From: Bhargavaea cecembensis
GTDB taxonomy: Bacteria > Bacillota > Bacilli > Bacillales_A > Planococcaceae
Direction: 5' to 3'
Assembly (NCBI RefSeq): GCF_001619585.1
Contig: NZ_LQNT01000014.1
Location: forward strand, 1 to 49,987
DNA length: 49,987 nt
Part shown: positions 18,362 to 27,688 of the stretch, piece by piece
How the letters are laid out: the number at the start of each line of letters is the position of its first letter
Position numbering within the stretch: position 1 is the first letter of the stretch
Program-made: the position numbers and the translations under genes
Notes under the pieces: generated by a model
The model's input: only the letters and a program-made list of their open reading frames with translations
What the model was told of the DNA's origin: nothing
Database searches by the model: none

Positions 18362-19822
18362 TTACATCCTCTCCAATCGTTTCGCTTCATCCCAGAACGC
18401 GTCGAGTTCCTCAAGCGTGTAGTCTTCAAAACGTCCCCGATCTTCACGGACCCGGACCTCGACATGGGAAAAGCGCCTTCTGAACTTGCGGTTGGCGCCG
18501 GCCATCGCCTCTTCCGGCGAGACCTTATAATAACGGGCAAGATTGACAAGCGTGAAGAGAACGTCACCGAACTCGTCAGTCCGTTCGCCTTCTCCCCCTT
18601 TCTCCGCCGCAAGGCGAAACTCCTGCCATTCCTCTTCAAACTTCTCCCAAGCGCCCTCCGCGTCCGGCCAGGTGAATCCTTGCCTTGCGGCTTCCTTCTG
18701 GTAGTTGTAAGACGTGAGGAGGGAGGAAGCGAAGCGCTCCTGCCCGTCCAGGGCCGAGCCGGACGTTTCGCCCTTTTCCTCTTCCTTAATCGCCTGCCAG
18801 TTGCTGACCACTGCATCTGCGTCCGCCGCCTCGGCATCGCCGAACACATGCGGGTGCCGGCGGATCATCTTTTCCGCCACCGTCTCCAGCACGTCCTCCA
18901 TCTGGAAGTAGCCGTCTTCCTCCCCAATCTGCGCATGGAGGAATACCTGGAGGAGCACATCGCCCAGTTCGCCGATGATGGCCTCATCGTCCCCGTCATC
19001 AATTGCCTGGACGAGTTCATGCGCTTCCTCGATCATGTATTTCCGGAGTGACTCATGGGTCTGTTCACGGTCCCACGGACAGCCGTCCGGGCTTCTCAGG
19101 ATGCGGATGATTTCCCGGAAGGCGTCCCATTCCTTCAGCCTGCCTTCAAGCTGAGCGGCAGGCGGCACGTAGACCGTCATCAGATTGCTGGTCTCCACGG
19201 TCCGGTCCAACTCGTAAAGCGGAACGGTGACGAGCTTTTCTTCCGGCGAACCGGCGGCCGTCACGATCGTCACCGGATGGTCGTCCGGGTACTTTTCCAT
19301 GAGCGTCAGCTTCACGTCTGATGCGCTGAATGTGTCATATACCTGTCCGATCAGAACGTGCTGGTTCATCTTCACATCGTCCCGGTGCATCTCCGTACCG
19401 TCGAGCAACTGGAAACCGTCGATCGGATCGATCCGGAGCGCGTTGAATACCGGGTCCAGAAAGCTCTGGCCGCCTTCGATCAGCAGCCGGGCCTTCCCAT
19501 CCCGCTCCGCCTCGACCAGGTGCTGGACAGTCTGTTCCGCAACGAGCGGATGGCCGGGCACGGCGTACAGAACCGGCCCTTCCCCCGCCATCGCCAGGAG
19601 CGTGTCCGCGATTTCGCGGTAAACCGGCGGGAAGGTATCATGCTTCGTGTAAACATCATCGAATGTCCGGAATGGGATCCCTTCGGCCTCGAGTTCTGCA
19701 ATGACGGGATGGTCCGCAGTCCGGACATGGACGAGCCCGGCATTTTTCAGCTTCCGGTAGACGCCAAGCGGCAGCCCGTCGAGGCCTGACGCTCCCAGCC
19801 CGATCACGGTGATTTCATTCAT
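18362..19822 (-). CDS. yabN: fused tetrapyrrole-methylase-like/MazG protein YabN
   Basis: The 486-residue two-part protein has an N-terminal SAM-dependent methylase-like domain (about 1-220), including ITVIGLGASGLDGLPLG and YAVPGHPLVAE. A C-terminal MazG nucleotide pyrophosphohydrolase part has EEAHE (265-269) and GELGDVLLQ (284-292), with a second copy near 385-480 containing DEFGDVLFTLVN. The hydrolase half probably cleans up abnormal NTPs; the methylase half has no known substrate. AGGAAG precedes the start. It lies 4 bases after yabM and is coupled to rqcP. Confidence 0.9.
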   Translation of the reverse strand: MNEITVIGLGASGLDGLPLGVYRKLKNAGLVHVRTADHPVIAELEAEGIPFRTFDDVYTKHDTFPPVYREIADTLLAMAGEGPVLYAVPGHPLVAEQTVQHLVEAERDGKARLLIEGGQSFLDPVFNALRIDPIDGFQLLDGTEMHRDDVKMNQHVLIGQVYDTFSASDVKLTLMEKYPDDHPVTIVTAAGSPEEKLVTVPLYELDRTVETSNLMTVYVPPAAQLEGRLKEWDAFREIIRILRSPDGCPWDREQTHESLRKYMIEEAHELVQAIDDGDDEAIIGELGDVLLQVFLHAQIGEEDGYFQMEDVLETVAEKMIRRHPHVFGDAEAADADAVVSNWQAIKEEEKGETSGSALDGQERFASSLLTSYNYQKEAARQGFTWPDAEGAWEKFEEEWQEFRLAAEKGGEGERTDEFGDVLFTLVNLARYYKVSPEEAMAGANRKFRRRFSHVEVRVREDRGRFEDYTLEELDAFWDEAKRLERM

Positions 19823-19826
19823 AGGA

Positions 19827-21428
19827 TCACTTCCTCTTGGGTTTGGTCAAAATCAGCTGAAGGGCGGCAAGACGGCGGCCGAACGGGATCAGGTACCATT
19901 CCCGTTCCGACAGCACACGAGTCCTCGCAATGACTGCGAGGAAAACCGACGCTCCAATCGCGACTGCGGTGAGCGCTGTAAGTGTAGCGCCGATACGGGC
20001 AGGGAGCCGATCAAACAGCCAGATGTCTGCCAGGAGCATCCAGGGGATGAGGATGGCCGCCATGATGAGTGACGCCGCCGCGATTGTCCGGTAAAACCGT
20101 CCTTCGGCCAGTTGCACCGGCCACACTTTCTTAAAGTAGATCAGAATTCCCGCGCCGGCTGCGGCAAACCCGGCGACCCCTGCGATGGAGGCACCGAGGA
20201 TGCCCGCCTGCGGCACAAGAAGCCAGTTGGCTCCCGCCTTTACGGCAAAGCCCAGGAAAAGCAGGAGCGCGGGCACTTTCACCCGGCCCAGTCCCTGCAG
20301 CACCGCCATAAGCGGCAGGATGAGCGACAGCTCGAATATCTGGATGCAAAACACCATGATGGCGATGGAGCCGCTCCGTGTCTCGAACAGCATTTCATTG
20401 ACATACGGCAGGACAAGGATGAGGCCGAGCGCTGCCGCCCAGCCAAACAGGAAAGCGAGCCTCCATGCCAGACGGATGAACGGCTCGGCCGTCCTACCGC
20501 TCTTTTTGGCCGTTTGGGCCGCTACCAGCGGCACGATTGACAATGACAGCGTCGACGCGAGCAAAATTCCCATCTGGACAAGCGGCTGACCGCGGTCGTA
20601 GACGCCCTTCAACTCCATCGCCGCCTCCCGATCCATCGTTTCCGCCATCAGGTTGAACACCGTGAACGAATCGATCAGTTGGAAGAAAAGCAAAATCAGC
20701 GAGCTCAGGCTCGCGGCAAGGCTGATCGCCGTCAGCTCCTTCACGACGGGCCACGCGCGGACCGATGCAGAGCGGTCCCGGAAATCCGGACGGCCCGTCC
20801 ATTTCCTGAACAGGGCAAGCAGCAGTAAAACGCCCGCCGCTTCGCCTGCGACCGCTCCCCACATCGCCATCTGTCCCGCCATGTACAGAGAGGCACCGAC
20901 AGACACGACGATCAGGGTTCCCGCCAGGATGACCGTCACCCGGACCGCCTGCTCCGCCACCTGGGCACCGGCGACCGGCGCCATTCGTCCTTCCGACTGA
21001 TAGACGCCTTTCAGGAGTGCGAGAAGCGGCATGAACAGAATGACAAGGGACCCTGCGCGCAGAAGCGGTGCCAGCTGCCGGTCACCCATCCATCCGGTGA
21101 TCATCTCCGCACCCAAAAACAGCATGAGGAAACTTATGCCGGACACCACGGCCAGGCAGGCCAGCGCAATCCTCATGACGGCACCGCTTTCCGAGCGGTC
21201 CCGGTCGGCCATCACCTTGGAGACGGCTACAGCAAATCCCGCCGAAGTCCATACCGTGATGATCCCGATAAACGGGTACACCTGCTGATAAATATAAAAC
21301 CCCTTGTCTCCGACCAGGTTCTGGAAAGGAATCCGGTAGACGGCACTCAGGACCTTGACGATGATGCCGGCCGCGGCAAGGAGCGCCGCGCCTTTCATGA
21401 AAGTCTTCATGTTCCACTGTTGCTGCAT
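19827..21428 (-). CDS. yabM: MOP-superfamily polysaccharide/lipid flippase (YabM, SpoVB-like)
   Basis: The integral membrane protein of 533 residues has about 14 hydrophobic segments, the layout of MATE-like MOP flippases such as SpoVB, MurJ and YtgP. The N-terminus (KGAALLAAAGIIVKVLSAVYRIPFQ region) is typical of the SpoVB family. It likely moves a lipid-linked wall precursor or polysaccharide across the membrane; which one cannot be told from sequence. AAGGAAG lies 8 bases before the ATG. The gene follows the spoVT terminator and heads the yabM-yabN-rqcP unit. Confidence 0.88.
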   Translation of the reverse strand: MQQQWNMKTFMKGAALLAAAGIIVKVLSAVYRIPFQNLVGDKGFYIYQQVYPFIGIITVWTSAGFAVAVSKVMADRDRSESGAVMRIALACLAVVSGISFLMLFLGAEMITGWMGDRQLAPLLRAGSLVILFMPLLALLKGVYQSEGRMAPVAGAQVAEQAVRVTVILAGTLIVVSVGASLYMAGQMAMWGAVAGEAAGVLLLLALFRKWTGRPDFRDRSASVRAWPVVKELTAISLAASLSSLILLFFQLIDSFTVFNLMAETMDREAAMELKGVYDRGQPLVQMGILLASTLSLSIVPLVAAQTAKKSGRTAEPFIRLAWRLAFLFGWAAALGLILVLPYVNEMLFETRSGSIAIMVFCIQIFELSLILPLMAVLQGLGRVKVPALLLFLGFAVKAGANWLLVPQAGILGASIAGVAGFAAAGAGILIYFKKVWPVQLAEGRFYRTIAAASLIMAAILIPWMLLADIWLFDRLPARIGATLTALTAVAIGASVFLAVIARTRVLSEREWYLIPFGRRLAALQLILTKPKRK

Positions 21429-21461
21429 GCTTAAGGCTTCCTTCTTTCCAAGAATATCCCC

Positions 21462-21467
21462 ATTATA
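21462..21467 (-). promoter_or_regulatory. possible -10 element of the yabM operon
   Basis: TATAAT on the minus strand, about 35 bases before the yabM start and after the spoVT terminator. No good -35 is visible at 16-18 bp, so this is weak evidence for a promoter. Confidence 0.35.
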
Positions 21468-21551
21468 GCACGCGGCAAAAAGGAACGTCCGACTCTCCCA
21501 ACCATGGTGCGGGTGCCCCGCGCATCGCCCTCCGCTTCATACCGCCAGACC

Positions 21552-21597
21552 AAAAAGGCCGCCGCTCCGCCGGTTGTTTCCGGCAAGTGCGGCGGCC
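21552..21597 (-). terminator. terminator after spoVT
   Basis: GGCCGCCGC (21557-21565) pairs with GCGGCGGCC (21589-21597), with an inner CCGG-type stem. Five T residues follow on the minus strand (21552-21556). Confidence 0.88.
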
Positions 21598-21647
21598 CTT
21601 TCGGCCAGTCTATACGGGGAATCCCGTTTCTTGCAATTGTTTGGCGA

Positions 21648-22184
21648 TTACGGTTCCATCTGCTTGGCGAGGAAGTGGGCTGCGGTTTCCGCCGCCTTCA
21701 CTTCGGGATCGCCGATAAAGTGGACTTTCGACAGGAGGTAAACAGCGCCGATCGGGTCACCGCCCGAGACAATCGGGCAGATGCAGGATGACTTGATCTG
21801 TTCGGTGACGCCGGGTACCCATTCCAGGGACTTTTCGTTTTTCTCCGTGACGATCGAGCGGCCGAGCATGACTTCCTCCAGTTCACCGGAGATCCGTTTG
21901 CCCAAATAATCTTTTTTAGAGAGGCCGGCTGCCGCAATCATTTCATCGCGGTCGCTGATGAGTGCCGGCGTTCCCAATGTTTCGTACAGCGTCTCTGCAT
22001 ATTCCTGGGCAAAGCTGCCCAGCTCGCTGATCGGGGAATACTTTTTCAGGATGACTTCCCCGTCCCGGTCGGTGAAGATTTCAAGCGGGTCGCCTTCCCT
22101 GATGCGCATGGTGCGCCGGATTTCCTTCGGGATGACAATACGGCCGAGGTCGTCGATCCGTCTGACGATACCTGTTGCTCTCAT
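21648..22184 (-). CDS. spoVT: stage V sporulation regulator SpoVT
   Basis: SpoVT is an AbrB-family transition regulator that tunes sigma-G genes in the forespore. Residues 1-50 form the swapped-hairpin DNA-binding domain (GIVRRIDDLGRIVIPKEIRR), nearly the same as that of AbrB elsewhere in this window. Residues about 54-178 form a GAF-like sensory domain. The 178-residue length is normal. GCGAGG precedes the start. A very good sigma-G-type promoter lies directly upstream (22227-22257), and a strong terminator follows. Confidence 0.96.
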   Translation of the reverse strand: MRATGIVRRIDDLGRIVIPKEIRRTMRIREGDPLEIFTDRDGEVILKKYSPISELGSFAQEYAETLYETLGTPALISDRDEMIAAAGLSKKDYLGKRISGELEEVMLGRSIVTEKNEKSLEWVPGVTEQIKSSCICPIVSGGDPIGAVYLLSKVHFIGDPEVKAAETAAHFLAKQMEP

Positions 22185-22226
22185 TCGTGATGCCTCGCTT
22201 TCGACGTTCGGATAGGTCTGCGCGCT

Positions 22227-22257
22227 TAGTATGCATCACGTTTAGCCAATTTATGCA
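22227..22257 (-). promoter_or_regulatory. sigma-G-type promoter of spoVT
   Basis: The minus strand reads TGCATAA (22251-22257), a 17-bp spacer and CATACTA (22227-22233). Both elements fit forespore sigma-G (and partly sigma-F) consensus sequences. It lies between mfd and spoVT, giving a 5' leader of about 35 bases. Confidence 0.8.
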
Positions 22258-22276
22258 ATCTTGCCCTGCCCGCAGG

Positions 22277-25200
22277 TCAAGCTTCCTGTTTTTTCGCGTC
22301 AGGCAATATTTTCATGACGCCTTCCAGCACGTCAAACAGTGTCTTTTTGCCGGTTTTCGACCCGTCCACCGTGAGAAGCAGCCGGCCATCCTCCACGTGG
22401 AAACCGACCGCACGGCCGTACTGGAGCGTGTCCTCCATGATTTTCGCCCCGTCCGCATGCCGGGTCCCTGCTTCTGTGAACGAAATGATCACCCGGTCAC
22501 CCTGCTGCTTGATCGAATTGACGCCTGCCTCGCGCGCCCACACCTTCATCAGTGCGATTTTCAGGAGCTGCTCGGCTTCCAATGGCAAGTCGCCGAAACG
22601 GTCTGCCATTTCATCGACCAGCTCGGAATAGTCCTCTTCGGTTCCGACCGCCTTGACGCGCTTGTACATCTGGATTTTCTGGAAGCCGTCGGGGATGAAG
22701 CTGTCCGGGAAATACGCATCGGTGTGAAGCGTCACCTCGACATCCGGCACGTCCTCCTCTTTGCTGTTGCCGCGCTTTTCCTCAATGGCCTCTTCGAGCA
22801 TCTTCGAATACATGTCGAATCCGACCGAGTCGATAAAGCCGTGCTGCTGGGCACCGAGAAGGTTCCCCGCTCCCCGGATCGACAGGTCGCGCATCGCGAT
22901 CTTGAAGCCGGATCCGAGCTCGGTGAATTCCTTGATCGCCTGCAGGCGGTTTTCAGCCACATCTGACAGTACCTTGTTCCGCTGATAAAGAAAGTATGCA
23001 TAGGCGACGCGGTTCGACCGGCCGACCCGTCCCCTCAGCTGATACAACTGGGCGAGGCCCATCCGGTCGGCGTCATGGACGATGAGCGTGTTGACGTTCG
23101 GGATGTCGACACCCGTCTCGATGATCGTCGTCGTCACGAGGACATCGTACTCCCCTTCCAGGAAAGCGAGGATGACCGCTTCAAGCTCAGTTTCCGACAT
23201 GCGGCCATGCGCGGTCGCGATACGGGCCTCCGGGACGAGCATCTGGAGCTCCTCGGCCTTCCGTGCCATGTCCTCGACACGGTTGTACAGATAAAACACC
23301 TGGCCGCCGCGCGCCATCTCACGCTCGATCGCTTCACGGACAAGCGGGCCGTTGTATTCCATGACATAAGTCTGGACCGGGAAGCGGTTTGCAGGTGGCG
23401 TCTCGAGAACGGACAGGTCACGGACGCCGATCATTGACATGTGAAGCGTCCGGGGGATCGGGGTTGCCGTCAGCGTAAGGACGTCGACGTTCGCCTTCAT
23501 TTGCTTGATGCGCTCTTTGTGTGTGACGCCGAAGCGCTGCTCCTCGTCGACGATCAGCAGACCGAGATCACGGTATTCCACATCCTTTGAGAGAAGGCGG
23601 TGAGTGCCGACGACAACGTCGACCGTGCCGTCCTTCAGGCCCTTGACCGTTTCCTGATGCTCTTTCCTCGTGCCGAACCGGCTCAGCATCCGGACCTCGA
23701 CCGGGAAGCCGGCAAATCGTTCTTTCATCGTCTCGAAATGCTGTTGCGCAAGGATTGTCGTCGGCACGAGGAAAGCCACCTGCTTGCCGTCGCCGACCGC
23801 TTTGAATGCGGCACGGATTGCGACTTCGGTTTTGCCGTAGCCGACGTCGCCGCACAGAAGCCGGTCCATCGGCCGTTCGCGCTCCATGTCGTGCTTGATC
23901 TCTTCGATGGAGCGGAGCTGGTCGTCCGTCTCGTCATAGGGGAATGACGCTTCGAACGAATGCATCAGATCATCATCAGGCGAGAAAGCAAATCCTTTTT
24001 CCGCCTCTCGCTTGGCATAAAGTTTGATGAGGTCGTCGGCGATGTCCTTGACCGCCTTCGATACCTTGCTTTTCGTCTTTTTCCACTCGGTGCCGCCGAG
24101 CTTGTGAATCTTCGGTTCCTTATCCTCTGACGCGACATATTTCTGGATCTGGTCAATCTGGTCGATCGGCACATACAGTTTGTCGTCACCGCGGTAACTG
24201 ATATGGAGGTAATCCTTGTGCGTCCCGCCCACTTCCAGCGTCTCAATGCCGATATACTTCCCGATGCCGTGCTGGATATGGACGACATGGTCTCCCGGCT
24301 TGATCTCCGAGTAGCTCTTGATTCGCTCCGCATTGGAAAGCTTCTGGGGACGCGCCTTTCTGCGGGACCGCTGCTTGAAGAGTTCACTGTCCGTCACAAC
24401 GGCGATCTGCCGGAGAGGCAGCTCAAATCCGTCGGACAGATCTCCCTCGATCAGATGGATGCCGGGACCCGGGACAGCGCCCTCTTTTGGAATATCCGCC
24501 TTCATGCCGTAATCGCCGAGGATGGAACGGACCTTTTCCAGGCGTTCCCCCCCTTCGGCCAGCAGGAGCACCGTGAACCCGCCGGCCTGCCAGCGTTCCG
24601 CCTCCGACTTCAGGAGATTCATCTGGCCGTGAAATTGCTGCATCGGCTTGCAGGAAATCTGTACGGTGTCCTTCAGGACGAGCCCGGGAAGTGAACGCGA
24701 GAACAGCGACAGATACACCTTCTTCTGTCCGGCCATCGCGTCGATCTCCTTGAACGTGTGGCTGAGCCGCGCGTCGTGGACCAGTTTTCCGGCGGCGATC
24801 ATATCGGTATGCCATTCGCTCTCCTGCCGCTCCAGCGACTCGGCCACTTCGATGATCCGGCCGGCCTCGTTATAGAACAGGATGCCCTCTTCCGGGAAAT
24901 AATCACCCAAAAAGGCCGTCTCACCGGCAAGCGACACATACTTCATGATGCCTTCCGGGATGTCTCCGCCCTTCATGAGCGAGATGTCCGCGCTAATGTT
25001 CTCTAGGAGCGCCTCGCGTGCCGCCTCGTCGCTCACCTTCTTGAGGCTTGCTGCAAGTGACTGCTCAAGCCGTTCTGCTGTGACGGCAAGCAGTTCTGCA
25101 GACCAGCTGAATTCATGGGCCGGAAGGATCCGGACTGTATCCAGGCGGCCCGTGGAACGCTGGTCGTCCGCCGAGAAGGTGCGGATGGAATCGATCTCCG

Positions 25201-25795
25201 TATCGAACAGCTCAATCCGGACAGGTTCCTCACGGTCGAGCGGATAAATATCAAGGATGCCGCCCCGGAGCGCGAATTCACCCGGGGAGGTGACCATCGG
25301 CTGACGGGAAAACCCCATGGCGACCAGTTTTTCCGCCCAACCGGAAGGATCGATCTCATCGCCAAGTTCCGCAATTAGCGCTGCATTTTTCCAGTCGGCC
25401 GGTGCCGGGAGCAACTTGCGGAGCCCGGCAATCGGCGTGACAAAGACGCCGGTGCCGTTCCGCATGAGGTGGTCCAGCGCCTCGATGCGCTGTGCACGGA
25501 GTTCCGGGCTCGCAACGGACAGCTCTGCCGCGGTCAGTTCATCCGCCGGATACAGGCGGACCGACTCCTCTCCCGAGAGCCTCGTGAGGTCTTCGTACGT
25601 TCGCTGTGCCTGCAGCATATTCGGTTCGACGACGAGAACGGGTCGGCCCGTCTCCCTTGCCGCCAACGCAAACAGGGCGGCACGCGCGCCGCCCGCAAGG
25701 CCCGTGACCAGCTGACGGTCACGGCCTTCCTTCAGATCGCCCAGGAGGTCCGCAATCTCCCCTCCCCCGGCCAGTACATCGAGTAACTCTTCCAT
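22277..25795 (-). CDS. mfd: transcription-repair coupling factor Mfd
   Basis: Mfd removes RNA polymerase stalled at DNA lesions and recruits UvrA. The 1172-residue product has the UvrB-homology region at the N-terminus, then a CarD-like RNA polymerase-interacting domain (about 490-570). A superfamily 2 translocase follows, with Walker A GDVGYGKT near residue 650, DEEQ near 746, and GRVGRSNR in motif VI. The C-terminal TRCF domain closes the protein. The start at 25795 has AAAGG 9 bases upstream; an ATG three codons earlier abuts the ribosome site. No clear terminator is visible before the spoVT promoter, so some read-through is possible. Confidence 0.97.
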   Translation of the reverse strand: MEELLDVLAGGGEIADLLGDLKEGRDRQLVTGLAGGARAALFALAARETGRPVLVVEPNMLQAQRTYEDLTRLSGEESVRLYPADELTAAELSVASPELRAQRIEALDHLMRNGTGVFVTPIAGLRKLLPAPADWKNAALIAELGDEIDPSGWAEKLVAMGFSRQPMVTSPGEFALRGGILDIYPLDREEPVRIELFDTEIDSIRTFSADDQRSTGRLDTVRILPAHEFSWSAELLAVTAERLEQSLAASLKKVSDEAAREALLENISADISLMKGGDIPEGIMKYVSLAGETAFLGDYFPEEGILFYNEAGRIIEVAESLERQESEWHTDMIAAGKLVHDARLSHTFKEIDAMAGQKKVYLSLFSRSLPGLVLKDTVQISCKPMQQFHGQMNLLKSEAERWQAGGFTVLLLAEGGERLEKVRSILGDYGMKADIPKEGAVPGPGIHLIEGDLSDGFELPLRQIAVVTDSELFKQRSRRKARPQKLSNAERIKSYSEIKPGDHVVHIQHGIGKYIGIETLEVGGTHKDYLHISYRGDDKLYVPIDQIDQIQKYVASEDKEPKIHKLGGTEWKKTKSKVSKAVKDIADDLIKLYAKREAEKGFAFSPDDDLMHSFEASFPYDETDDQLRSIEEIKHDMERERPMDRLLCGDVGYGKTEVAIRAAFKAVGDGKQVAFLVPTTILAQQHFETMKERFAGFPVEVRMLSRFGTRKEHQETVKGLKDGTVDVVVGTHRLLSKDVEYRDLGLLIVDEEQRFGVTHKERIKQMKANVDVLTLTATPIPRTLHMSMIGVRDLSVLETPPANRFPVQTYVMEYNGPLVREAIEREMARGGQVFYLYNRVEDMARKAEELQMLVPEARIATAHGRMSETELEAVILAFLEGEYDVLVTTTIIETGVDIPNVNTLIVHDADRMGLAQLYQLRGRVGRSNRVAYAYFLYQRNKVLSDVAENRLQAIKEFTELGSGFKIAMRDLSIRGAGNLLGAQQHGFIDSVGFDMYSKMLEEAIEEKRGNSKEEDVPDVEVTLHTDAYFPDSFIPDGFQKIQMYKRVKAVGTEEDYSELVDEMADRFGDLPLEAEQLLKIALMKVWAREAGVNSIKQQGDRVIISFTEAGTRHADGAKIMEDTLQYGRAVGFHVEDGRLLLTVDGSKTGKKTLFDVLEGVMKILPDAKKQEA

Positions 25796-25902
25796 GGGTT
25801 CCATCCTTTCAGTAAAAGAAACATTCTGTATTTGTCAGATTCCCTCTCCGGGAAACGATTAGTCTGATTCTGGTGCTGCATGGCGCCGGGTCCCAAACGC
25901 AG

Positions 25903-25931
25903 AAAAAGCCTTGGACACCTGGGGGTGCCAA
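25903..25931 (-). terminator. terminator after fin
   Basis: On the minus strand TTGGCACC pairs with GGTG(T)CCAA (25911-25931, one bulge). GGC and five T residues (25903-25907) follow. Confidence 0.8.
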
Positions 25932-25941
25932 AGCAACGGCA

Positions 25942-26169
25942 TCATTGCAGCCATTTCTGCAGGGAATAGTAGTCGGGGAACCGATCAAGCGACTGTTCGC
26001 AGTCTTTGCAGATGCACTGAACGGTCGCGTCCCCGTCTTCCCCTTCCAGGATGAATTCTTCCGCTTCCTCTTCACCGAGGCGGAGCAGCGTCCTCGCTTC
26101 GTCGGCTGAGCCGAACGGAAGTCGGCCGATCTCCGTTTCACAGTGGCGGCAACGGTAACGGATCGCCAT
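25942..26169 (-). CDS. fin: anti-sigma-F factor Fin
   Basis: Fin (YabK) binds sigma-F and helps hand the forespore over from sigma-F to sigma-G. The 75-residue product keeps the family's zinc-binding pattern: Cys7 and Cys10 in CRHC, then Cys54 and Cys57 in CKDC. It ends in LDRFPDYYSLQKWLQ-like sequence matching the B. subtilis C-terminus. The start at 26169 has AAGGGGG 7 bases upstream; an ATG 8 codons earlier is not supported. A sigma-F-like promoter overlaps the end of pth. The gene has its own terminator. Confidence 0.9.
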   Translation of the reverse strand: MAIRYRCRHCETEIGRLPFGSADEARTLLRLGEEEAEEFILEGEDGDATVQCICKDCEQSLDRFPDYYSLQKWLQ

Positions 26170-26193
26170 GCATGCGCCCCCTTCCTTTCCCAT

Positions 26194-26223
26194 CAGTATA
26201 GACAGGGGCGGCGGGGGCTATGC
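26194..26223 (-). promoter_or_regulatory. sigma-F-type promoter of fin
   Basis: The minus strand reads GCATA (26219-26223), a 15-bp spacer and GTCTATACTG (26194-26203). This fits the sigma-F consensus (GYATA and GGnnAnAnT) with one mismatch in the -10. It begins immediately after the pth stop codon. Confidence 0.6.
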
Positions 26224-26224
26224 C

Positions 26225-26788
26225 TCAATTGGCGTTGAATTCATTCATTACGTCGATGAACGGACGTCCGAGGGCCGTCTCGCAGGCGTCTGCCGCCCGC
26301 TCGGCGGCATCCCTCATGATGGGGGCCTCTTCAGCGGTGAACCTGCCGAGCACCCAATCGGTCACGGCCATCGGAACATCCGGCCGGCCAATCCCGATCC
26401 TGATGCGGTCAAAGTCCCGCGTTCCGATGTGCTGGATGATCGACTTCATCCCGTTGTGGCCGCCCGGGCTGCCCTTCTGGCGGAGCCGGAGCCTGCCCGG
26501 AGAAAGATCAAGGTCATCATAAATGACGATCAGGTCTTCTTCCGGCACATCGAAATAGTCCATCATCGGGCGGACACATTCCCCCGAAAGGTTCATGTAC
26601 GTAAGCGGCTTGACGAGCAGCGCCTTGCCTTCCGGGCGGTGCACCGTCGCATACATGCCGTTGAATTTGGTCTGGTTGAGCGGGGCGTTCCATCGGTCCG
26701 CCAGCACATCGATGGCGTGGAAACCGATATTGTGGCGGGTCTGCTCGTACTGCCTGCCCGGATTGCCGAGCCCGACGATAAGTTTCAT
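26225..26788 (-). CDS. pth: peptidyl-tRNA hydrolase
   Basis: Pth (SpoVC in Bacillus) releases tRNA from prematurely dropped peptidyl-tRNA and is essential. The 187-residue product starts [11 protein letters not shown] and has the catalytic-histidine segment [25 protein letters not shown], and YDDLDL followed by [12 protein letters not shown]. All are diagnostic. The start at 26788 has AGGAAG upstream; eleven upstream codons in frame are unsupported. It follows the ctc terminator by about 60 bp. Confidence 0.97.
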   Translation of the reverse strand: MKLIVGLGNPGRQYEQTRHNIGFHAIDVLADRWNAPLNQTKFNGMYATVHRPEGKALLVKPLTYMNLSGECVRPMMDYFDVPEEDLIVIYDDLDLSPGRLRLRQKGSPGGHNGMKSIIQHIGTRDFDRIRIGIGRPDVPMAVTDWVLGRFTAEEAPIMRDAAERAADACETALGRPFIDVMNEFNAN

Positions 26789-26850
26789 GGACATCTTCCT
26801 CTTGGCAATGATGCTTCCCATTTTACCATGATTCAGACAGGTGGGCAGTC

Positions 26851-26879
26851 AAAAAGGATTGCCCGCGGGCAATCCTTTT
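26851..26879 (-). terminator. terminator after ctc, 28-bp perfect palindrome
   Basis: The stretch 26852-26879 is fully self-complementary, with A's at one end and T's at the other. It forms a long hairpin with T-runs on both strands. It ends the ctc transcript just past the stop codon. Confidence 0.9.
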
Positions 26880-26886
26880 GAAACTG

Positions 26887-27540
26887 TTATTCGGTCTCCT
26901 GCGGGGCCTCGTCCGGGCCGCCGCCGGCTTCAGCATCCGGTGCGGCTTCAGGATCCGCCGCTTCCGCATCGGCATCTGCCTGTTCCGTACGCGGCGCAGT
27001 GATGGTGACAAGCACTTTATCGTCCTCGTCGACGACATTCACACCCCACTTGGACTTCAGATCGCCGACCGTCAAGCTGTCTCCGACCGTCATTTCCGAA
27101 ACATCGACTTCCAGCGATTCCGGCATATCGGATGGCTTGGCCGAAATGTTGACCGTCCAGAACGGCTGGCTGAGGACACCGCCTTCTTTGACGCCTGGAG
27201 CAACGTCATCACCTGTCAGGGCGATATTCACTTCAGCTTCCATTTCAATATTCATATCGATGGCGAGAAAGTCTGCATGCTTGAACTCGCCTTTCATCAC
27301 GTCCATCTGATAATCATGAAGCACCGCATTGACTTTTTTTCCTTCAACCTCAAGCTGGAACACGGCATTCCGGCCCTCGTCACGGAGCGTCATGAACAGA
27401 TCATTCTCGCGGACCGCAACCGGTACGCTGTCCAATTCATACCCGTATACCACTGCCGGGACATAACCGCCGTTCCGGAGTTCCGTCAGTTTGGAACGTC
27501 CGGACTTTTCCCGTCTTTCTGCCTTGATTGTAGTCGCCAT
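26887..27540 (-). CDS. ctc: general stress protein Ctc / large ribosomal subunit protein bL25
   Basis: Ctc binds 5S rRNA as the long, CTC-type form of bL25 and is induced by stress. The 217-residue product has the bL25 RNA-binding domain (about 5-90) with GYVPAVVYG, then the TL5-type C-terminal beta domain (about 98-185). A low-complexity acidic tail rich in Ala, Glu, Asp, Pro and Gly ends it. GGATGG lies before the ATG. A sigma-B promoter in front matches the gene's well-known place in the B. subtilis sigma-B regulon. A terminator separates it from prs. Confidence 0.95.
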   Translation of the reverse strand: MATTIKAERREKSGRSKLTELRNGGYVPAVVYGYELDSVPVAVRENDLFMTLRDEGRNAVFQLEVEGKKVNAVLHDYQMDVMKGEFKHADFLAIDMNIEMEAEVNIALTGDDVAPGVKEGGVLSQPFWTVNISAKPSDMPESLEVDVSEMTVGDSLTVGDLKSKWGVNVVDEDDKVLVTITAPRTEQADADAEAADPEAAPDAEAGGGPDEAPQETE

Positions 27541-27583
27541 CTGCAGTCACCATCCATATCGTTTTTATCGTCATACATAGTAA

Positions 27584-27608
27584 TTACCCGAATAGTTTGG
27601 TATTAAAC
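27584..27608 (-). promoter_or_regulatory. sigma-B promoter of ctc
   Basis: The minus strand reads GTTTAA (27603-27608), a 13-bp spacer and GGGTAA (27584-27589), near consensus for sigma-B (GTTTAA and GGGTAT, 12-15 bp). ctc is the prototype sigma-B gene in B. subtilis, so sequence and context agree. Confidence 0.85.
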
Positions 27609-27650
27609 ATTTGAGGTTCCGATTCTGCGGATGGCTGCGATCTCCCGGAA

Positions 27651-27680
27651 AACGAAAAAGACCGCCCCGTGGGGCAGTCT
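27651..27680 (-). terminator. terminator after prs
   Basis: GCCCC (27664-27668) pairs with GGGGC (27671-27675), extended by GAC (27660-27662) and GTC (27677-27679) across one mismatch. A T-run follows on the minus strand (A-run 27655-27659). Confidence 0.78.
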
Positions 27681-27688
27681 CAGGAAAA

